DNA of 7,940 nt from Candidatus Roizmanbacteria bacterium CG_4_10_14_0_8_um_filter_39_9 (GTDB taxonomy: Bacteria > Patescibacteriota > Microgenomatia > UBA1406 > GWC2-37-13): contig PFLF01000048.1 in the NCBI GenBank assembly GCA_002784505.1, positions 1 to 7,940 of the forward strand, read 5' to 3'. Positions 4,660 to 7,940 of this stretch are shown in pieces. The translations under genes and the position numbers were made by a program. The notes below the pieces were generated by a model, which was not told where the DNA came from, did not search any database, and saw only the letters and a list, made by a program, of their open reading frames with translations. Every line of letters starts with the position of its first letter. Within the stretch, counting starts at the first letter, position 1.

Positions 4660-6456
4660 ATGAACAAAACAACCGTGAATATTAAGGGGATGCACTGCCG
4701 CTCATGTGAAATATTAGTTGAAGATGAACTCTTAAAAATTAACGGGGTTAAAAAAGCTCTTGTAAATGAAAAAAAGGGAATCGCAAATGTGTATTACGAA
4801 GGTTCATTAAGCCATGAAAAAATTAATCAGGCAGTATTTAGGGCGGGATATTCAATTGGCATAAAAGAGAAGGAGCCTCTTTTTTCAAAGCGGATGCAAG
4901 ATTATAAGGAGTTAGGGTTTGCGTTTCTTATCATGGCACTTCTTTATCTTATTGGTCGTGAACTTGGCATATTTAATCTTTCGATAGGACAGGGTAGTAA
5001 TTATGGCAGTTTACCCGTCGTACTTTTAGTTGGGTTAACCGCAGGAGTCTCAACATGCATGGCGCTTGTGGGAGGGCTCGTACTTGCCGCATCAGCACGA
5101 TTTGTTGAGAAGCATCCTCAGGCATCGACAATACAAAAATTTAAGCCACACCTGTTTTTTAATGCAGGACGTATTATCTCTTTCTTTATCTTAGGAGGAA
5201 TCATAGGCTATGCCGGTTCCTTTTTCCAGTTGTCTACAACGACGCTTGGGCTTATGACAATTGCGGTTGGAGTAGTGATGGTCCTGATGGGCCTGCAGCT
5301 AACAGAAATATTTCCCCGATTAGGAGGATTAAAATTTACTCTTCCCAAAGGAATTAGTCGTCTCCTTGGAATTAAAGAACAATCGGAAAAGGAGTATAGT
5401 CATATGAATTCAATGATACTCGGGGCATCCACTTTCTTTTTACCTTGTGGATTTACTCAGGCAATGCAGCTTTTTGCAATCAGCAGCGGCAATCCTCTGA
5501 CGGGTGCGCTGACCATGGGAGTTTTTGCATTGGGGACAGCTCCCGGTCTTCTCGGGATTGGAGGGCTTACTTCAGTTGTAAAGGGATCATTTGCCAAACC
5601 ATTTTTTAAGTTTGCGGGATTGGTGGTGATATTTATGGCACTATTTAATATCTCAAACGGTCTTAATTTAAGCGGTTTTGATGTAAAGGCCTATTTAAAG
5701 CAAAGCAAAGCTTCGTCAGTTCAGAACGATCCAAATGTAAAACTTGAAAATGGTGTACAGATTGTACGAATGACTCAAAATGCAAGTGGATATTCCCCCA
5801 ACTCATTTACCATCAAAAAGGGAGTCCCCGTAAAATGGATTATTACATCGGAAGACGCATTTTCGTGCGCAGCGAGCATTGTTTCTTCAAAACTTGGTAT
5901 ACGCCAATCTCTTAAGTCGGGGGAAAACATTATCGAGTTTACTCCAACTGAAGTGGGGAACATTCGCTTTACTTGTAGTATGGGAATGTATAGCGGATCG
6001 TTTAATGTTGTTGATGAGGGTACCTCATCAAATCAACCAGTAGATAATCTGCCTATTGCCGCCGCCTCAGGTGGTTCATGTGGGGGTGGAGGAGGGAGCT
6101 GTGGATGTGGTCAAAAACCCCAAAGACAGGCCGCATTGGACTCTGATAAAACACCTCCTGCAACAGCAGAAGTAAAAGATACGGTTCAAGTTCTCAAAGC
6201 AGTCTACACAGTGGCCGACGATATCATACCGAACAAGTTTACCGTAAAGTCAGGTAATCCAGTTCGGCTTGATATCGAGGCAAAAGAAGACGGATTCGGA
6301 TGCATGGGAAGCATAATGATTCCTGGACTAGATGAAAATGCTCAAGGATTTGAAAAAGGCAAAATCACCACGTTGGCATTTACTCCGACAAAGCCGGGAT
6401 CATACACAATTACGTGTGCGATGGGTGTTCCGAAGGGGACGGTTATCGTTGAATAA
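4660..6456 (+). CDS. HMA - SafE/DsbD-like membrane domain - double cupredoxin fusion
   Basis: A 598-residue fusion. Residues 1-68 form an HMA domain with GMHCRSC (C13, C16). A first helix lies at about 86-106. Residues 118-335 form a SafE/UreH/DsbD_2-type polytopic domain with paired membrane Cys motifs STCMALVGG (C133) and FLPCGFTQ (C263). Residues 358-452 are a cupredoxin-like domain with C403 and RFTCSMGM (C439, M441, M443). A Gly/Cys linker (471-484; C474, C481, C483) leads to a second cupredoxin-like domain at 508-598 with C548 and TITCAMGV (C586, M588). The all-Cys/Met ligands suggest Cu(I) or another soft metal rather than blue-copper electron transfer; this is inferred. The protein probably moves metal, or electrons, from the cytoplasmic HMA across the membrane to the outer cupredoxins. 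It is the first gene of an operon with CopZ- and CopA-like genes and has no Shine-Dalgarno sequence. Confidence 0.92.
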   Translation: MNKTTVNIKGMHCRSCEILVEDELLKINGVKKALVNEKKGIANVYYEGSLSHEKINQAVFRAGYSIGIKEKEPLFSKRMQDYKELGFAFLIMALLYLIGRELGIFNLSIGQGSNYGSLPVVLLVGLTAGVSTCMALVGGLVLAASARFVEKHPQASTIQKFKPHLFFNAGRIISFFILGGIIGYAGSFFQLSTTTLGLMTIAVGVVMVLMGLQLTEIFPRLGGLKFTLPKGISRLLGIKEQSEKEYSHMNSMILGASTFFLPCGFTQAMQLFAISSGNPLTGALTMGVFALGTAPGLLGIGGLTSVVKGSFAKPFFKFAGLVVIFMALFNISNGLNLSGFDVKAYLKQSKASSVQNDPNVKLENGVQIVRMTQNASGYSPNSFTIKKGVPVKWIITSEDAFSCAASIVSSKLGIRQSLKSGENIIEFTPTEVGNIRFTCSMGMYSGSFNVVDEGTSSNQPVDNLPIAAASGGSCGGGGGSCGCGQKPQRQAALDSDKTPPATAEVKDTVQVLKAVYTVADDIIPNKFTVKSGNPVRLDIEAKEDGFGCMGSIMIPGLDENAQGFEKGKITTLAFTPTKPGSYTITCAMGVPKGTVIVE

Positions 6457-6482
6457 TTATTATAAATATTTTAAAAACTTGT

Positions 6483-6698
6483 ATGAAATATACAACAAAA
6501 TTTCAACTATCAGGACTGACTTGTGGAGCATGTGAGAAGGTTATTACAAAGAGATTGCAGGTTATTGAAGGGGTAGAGAAAGTACAAGTTTCAGCACAAA
6601 ATGGTGAAACATCAATAATCGCATCAAGAGCTATTTCAAAAGATGAAGTGACAGAAGCACTTCAAGGGACACATTACACAGTTATTAATAGTTTATAA
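6483..6698 (+). CDS. copZ: CopZ-like HMA metallochaperone
   Basis: A 71-residue single HMA domain with ferredoxin-like beta-alpha-beta-beta-alpha-beta pattern. The metal loop is GLTCGAC (C14, C17), followed by EKVITKRLQVIEGVEKVQVS and SKDEVTEALQGTHYTVI. Free-standing HMA proteins of this size carry Cu(I) in the cytoplasm and pass it to HMA domains of P1B-ATPases. It lies 26 bp after the fusion gene and 10 bp before the ATPase gene on the same strand, matching that role; both neighbours have HMA modules that could receive metal. There is no signal peptide and no Shine-Dalgarno sequence. Mercury or zinc binding is possible for the family, but the genomic company favours copper. Its loop lacks the His found in the other three HMA modules of this operon. 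Confidence 0.88.
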   Translation: MKYTTKFQLSGLTCGACEKVITKRLQVIEGVEKVQVSAQNGETSIIASRAISKDEVTEALQGTHYTVINSL

Positions 6699-6708
6699 AT
6701 ATAAGATC

Positions 6709-7940
6709 ATGAAAAAAAGAATCTCATTAACCGTCAAAGGAATGCATTGTTCCTCTTGTGAGGTTTTAACAAAAGACGAACTATCAACATTGCCCGGAGT
6801 TAGTGAGATTAGTGTAGATCATAAAGCCGGTAAGGGAGCGCTCATATTAGATACTGAGAGAAATTCAAAGAATGACGTGATACAGGCAATCATTAGGGCT
6901 GGGTATTCAGCAACAATCGATAAGGAATACAGGCTTGATGCGAAAAATGAAAATGTCGAAGTAATAAAAAAAACAATTAAAACAAATGAACCACTGCGGG
7001 TAATGTTTGAAGTTAAGTTTGAATCACCAGAGTCTCATACAACATCTGATGTGGTAATACAAAAAAGTGAAAATGTGCAAAAGCGTGTATCATTATCGCT
7101 TTCCGGTATGCATTGTACCTCCTGTGCCCTCATTATCGAAAAATCACTTAAAAAAATCCCTGGTGTAAAAGATGCCAATGTTAATTTTTCTGCAGAAAAG
7201 GCCCTCATAACCTATGATGAATCTACCACAAACAAAGAATCGTTTCTAGATGCTGTAAAACGAACAGGATACTCGGCAACTTTCATCGACGATAAAGATC
7301 CACAGTTTGAAACGAACAAAAGGAAAAAAGAAACAAAATTTCTTTTTAATAAATTTCTCATAAGTCTTTTTTTAAGCATCCCCATGATTTACTTTATGTT
7401 GTTTGATTTTTTCTCATGGGTTCCCGGAAGAACGTTTTTCTTACCGCTCGTTGGGATCATATCTCTCATTCTTACGACACCCGTCCAATTTATAATAGGA
7501 CGCGGTTTTTATAAAGGAGCATGGGCGGCTCTTCGCATGAAGACATTTAATATGGATTCTCTAATCGCAATCGGGACCTCGGTTGCTTATTTTTATAGCT
7601 CAGTAAATTATGTCATATATTATCAGGGGGCAAGATCGCTTATTGGCATAGGGGGAGAGAAAATTCCTGAACTCTATTTTGAAACTGCGGCATTTCTCAT
7701 AACCTTTGTCATTTTGGGAAAATGGCTCGAAGCACAAGCAAAAGGAAGAACATCGGACGCTATAAAAAAACTTATGGGTCTACAAGCAAAAACTGCCCGT
7801 GTTCTTCGCAACGGTCAAACGCTGGACATCCCGATCGATCAGGTGGTCCATGATGACATTGTTTTGGTTCGTCCTGGAGAAAAAGTGCCGGTTGATGGTG
7901 TGATTGTAAAAGGGTCTTCAGCGATTGATGAATCAATGAT
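6709..7940 (+). CDS. copA: CopA-like P1B-type heavy-metal ATPase, N-terminal part (3' end off window)
   Basis: The frame runs from ATG 6709 off the right edge; 410 residues are visible. Order: HMA1 with GMHCSSC (C14, C17), a charged linker at about 75-130, HMA2 with GMHCTSC (C136, C139), then helices at about 211-234, 243-265, 282-305 and 322-345. The actuator domain follows, with PGEKVPVDGVIVKGSSAIDESM at 389-410. That is the start of the family's PVDG...DES(M)xTGE loop. The NMDSLIAIGTSVAY segment is typical of Cu(I)-ATPases. Family members use ATP to pump Cu(I) or Ag(I) out of the cytoplasm. The CPC metal-site motif and the DKTGT phosphorylation site lie beyond the window, so copper specificity is inferred from HMA type and neighbours. 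The ATG is 10 bp after the CopZ-like stop, with no clear Shine-Dalgarno sequence. Confidence 0.93.
   Translation, partial: MKKRISLTVKGMHCSSCEVLTKDELSTLPGVSEISVDHKAGKGALILDTERNSKNDVIQAIIRAGYSATIDKEYRLDAKNENVEVIKKTIKTNEPLRVMFEVKFESPESHTTSDVVIQKSENVQKRVSLSLSGMHCTSCALIIEKSLKKIPGVKDANVNFSAEKALITYDESTTNKESFLDAVKRTGYSATFIDDKDPQFETNKRKKETKFLFNKFLISLFLSIPMIYFMLFDFFSWVPGRTFFLPLVGIISLILTTPVQFIIGRGFYKGAWAALRMKTFNMDSLIAIGTSVAYFYSSVNYVIYYQGARSLIGIGGEKIPELYFETAAFLITFVILGKWLEAQAKGRTSDAIKKLMGLQAKTARVLRNGQTLDIPIDQVVHDDIVLVRPGEKVPVDGVIVKGSSAIDESM

Noticed and set aside
1..7940. tRNA, rRNA, CRISPR array, transposase or attachment site
   Set aside because: I saw no cloverleaf, no regularly spaced repeat array, no transposase motif and no terminal inverted repeats; coding density leaves no gap above 300 bases.

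Overview
The window is AT-rich bacterial DNA with tightly packed genes, many short overlaps and no RNA gene, insertion sequence or CRISPR array. Several traits suggest a candidate-phyla-radiation bacterium (Patescibacteria, perhaps Microgenomates). Most genes lack a Shine-Dalgarno sequence. A GC-rich palindromic repeat of a kind I associate with those genomes lies inside a gene. The lineage also often has membrane-anchored CPFC DsbA-like proteins. This is inference; no marker gene is present. TGA is used as a stop codon (for example in the M56 peptidase gene), so the TGA=Gly code is not in use.

Layout. Positions 2-643 (+) hold the catalytic end of a sensor histidine kinase whose start lies off the left edge. 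Positions 644-1457 (+) hold a probable small operon: a promoter with an 11-bp-spaced direct repeat, a possible 31-codon lipoprotein-like ORF, a SHOCT-domain membrane protein and a DUF302 protein. Positions 1477-4517 (-) hold five genes, in transcription order: a BlaI/MecI-type repressor, an M56 (BlaR1-type) membrane metallopeptidase, a DsbA-like thioredoxin-fold protein, a four-helix membrane protein with a CxxC motif, and a YtkA/FixH-like protein. Positions 4660-7940 (+), divergent from the repressor, hold a copper-type cassette: an HMA-SafE/DsbD-like-double-cupredoxin fusion, a CopZ-like chaperone, and a CopA-like P1B-ATPase cut by the right edge.

Two regulatory circuits can be read from the DNA. 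(1) The promoters at 644-680 and 4593-4629 share one architecture: two TTTCTTCAT-like repeats spaced 11 bp apart, then 11 nt, then a -10-like hexamer. This is the geometry of an OmpR/PhoB-type response-regulator site, and the kinase at 2-643 is the obvious candidate partner. It would link the SHOCT/DUF302 operon with the metal-export operon. (2) The repressor and DsbA promoters both have the -10 hexamer TACACT embedded in a TACA-N3-TGTA dyad, 17 bp from a -35 element. This fits BlaI-type repression that the M56 peptidase would relieve. Together the window looks like an envelope-stress locus combining Cu(I)-type metal handling with extracytoplasmic thiol chemistry. The exact metal and signals are not shown by the sequence.
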